From the NCBI RefSeq assembly GCF_001311925.1, contig NZ_BBCG01000029.1:1-44561 (forward strand): a DNA stretch of 44,561 bases. The letters run 5' to 3'. This document shows, in pieces, positions 43,975-44,561 of this stretch. Under the pieces are notes generated by a model that saw only the letters and a list, made by a program, of their open reading frames with translations, had not been told where the DNA came from and searched no databases. Position numbers and translations under genes: made by a program. Every line of letters starts with the position of its first letter. Within the stretch, counting starts at the first letter, position 1. The stretch comes from Cellulosilyticum ruminicola JCM 14822. Its GTDB lineage: Bacteria > Bacillota > Clostridia > Lachnospirales > Cellulosilyticaceae.

Positions 43975-44561
43975 CTCTTTCCTCCCTACTCCTTTTAATG
44001 TCTCATTTATATACAAGTAATTTTTATTCTCTAACAAATCTATTTACTAATGTCCTAAAATATTCACCTTATTTATTTTTTGTCAAACTATTTGATAATA
44101 AAAAACAGGCATGATGCACACTTTTTGTGAATATCACACCTCAATAATTCTCCGATCCCTGTGCCTTTAATCTTTTTACGGGCTAATTTTGTTATTAATA
44201 CCATCATAAACTGCATTCTCTGTAAAATATGTATATCTTTCCCCTTCATTTTTCCATCTCCACACCAAAAAATAAGTTGCATTTAAATAATACATCTTCT
44301 CATATCCCTTCTTTATTATTAACCCTTCTTATGTCTTTTCTTTCTCTAACCCTTTAGCTGTCCTTTAATAATGCCTTTAAAGTATTATTGTTTACTTGTT
44401 GATAATATTAATTCTTTATATTTTCTTTATTATATCATAATTTTGTCACCATATTAACTTTTAAATCCCAATTTTTATATAATAATTAATATTTTAACTC
44501 TAACTTAATATCAAGCAATTTTATATTATTTTAATATATTTTATTTATATTTAATTAAAAA
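43975..44561. other. AT-rich intergenic region upstream of the dehydratase gene
   Basis: About 590 bp to the right edge. I see no convincing gene: a 64-codon minus-strand frame (44282-44088) lacks a ribosome site and family features. No hairpin with a T tract stood out. The last 150 bases are almost pure A and T. Promoter elements for the dehydratase gene should lie here but could not be singled out. Confidence 0.5.

Noticed and set aside
44088-44282. 64-codon minus-strand ORF
   Set aside because: No ribosome binding site, no family likeness, and many Met/Lys/Ile codons as expected from AT-rich non-coding DNA.
1-44561. CRISPR arrays, tRNA or rRNA genes, insertion sequences, prophage
   Set aside because: No regularly spaced direct repeats, tRNA-like T-loop sequences, transposase or phage proteins were seen by eye.

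Overview
The window is AT-rich DNA from a low-GC, anaerobic Gram-positive bacterium. The evidence is a clostridial gene set (BMP lipoproteins, FolT with a THF riboswitch, a ZTP riboswitch ahead of a PurO-type IMP cyclohydrolase, iron-dependent alcohol dehydrogenase, ThiH rather than ThiO), strong purine-rich ribosome binding sites, and many intrinsic terminators. Two large secreted xylan-degrading enzymes, each ending in CBM13-like and CBM2 modules, suggest a plant-fibre degrader related to Lachnospiraceae/Cellulosilyticum. That placement is inferred from content only. Almost all genes lie on the minus strand.

Layout: 0.15-2.2 kb, LytM-type peptidase, a broken CmpB-like membrane gene, and TraX. 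2.2-9.4 kb, MATE transporter, predicted ATPase, glycogen synthase, BMP lipoprotein, NudC. 9.4-12.7 kb, a folate locus (THF riboswitch, folT, frameshifted folC) followed by corA. 12.9-17.2 kb, a decayed chemotaxis receptor and an ABC-ATPase/permease/LytTR/DUF3021/unknown operon with LytTR-like direct repeats at its promoter. 17.2-22.3 kb, methyltransferase, nitroreductase and alcohol dehydrogenase (all frameshifted), SGNH esterase and a Mbeg1-like protein. 22.4-25.9 kb, an RluF remnant and thiSFGH. 26.0-28.5 kb, ZTP riboswitch, purO, a 6S-like structured RNA, and frameshifted AICAR transformylase. 28.6-32.4 kb, azlCD, an unknown protein, a decayed MATE gene and a frameshifted ferritin-like gene. 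32.5-38.2 kb, GH30 and GH43 xylanolytic enzymes and an XRE regulator. 38.5-44.6 kb, a second BMP lipoprotein under a guanine-class riboswitch, a third MATE gene, a ferritin-like fragment, and a CapD/WbpM-type dehydratase.

Two themes stand out. First, three riboswitches read folate and purine state: THF at folT-folC, ZTP at purO-purH, and guanine at the nucleoside-binding lipoprotein. They form a coherent one-carbon/purine control network. Second, a dozen genes carry reading-frame lesions. Most are a single missing base next to otherwise perfect coding sequence, often in a short homopolymer, which points to sequencing or consensus error. A smaller set (chemotaxis receptor, second MATE gene, RluF, CmpB-like, small ferritin) carries multiple or large lesions and looks truly decayed. 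No CRISPR array, tRNA, rRNA operon, insertion sequence or prophage was seen.
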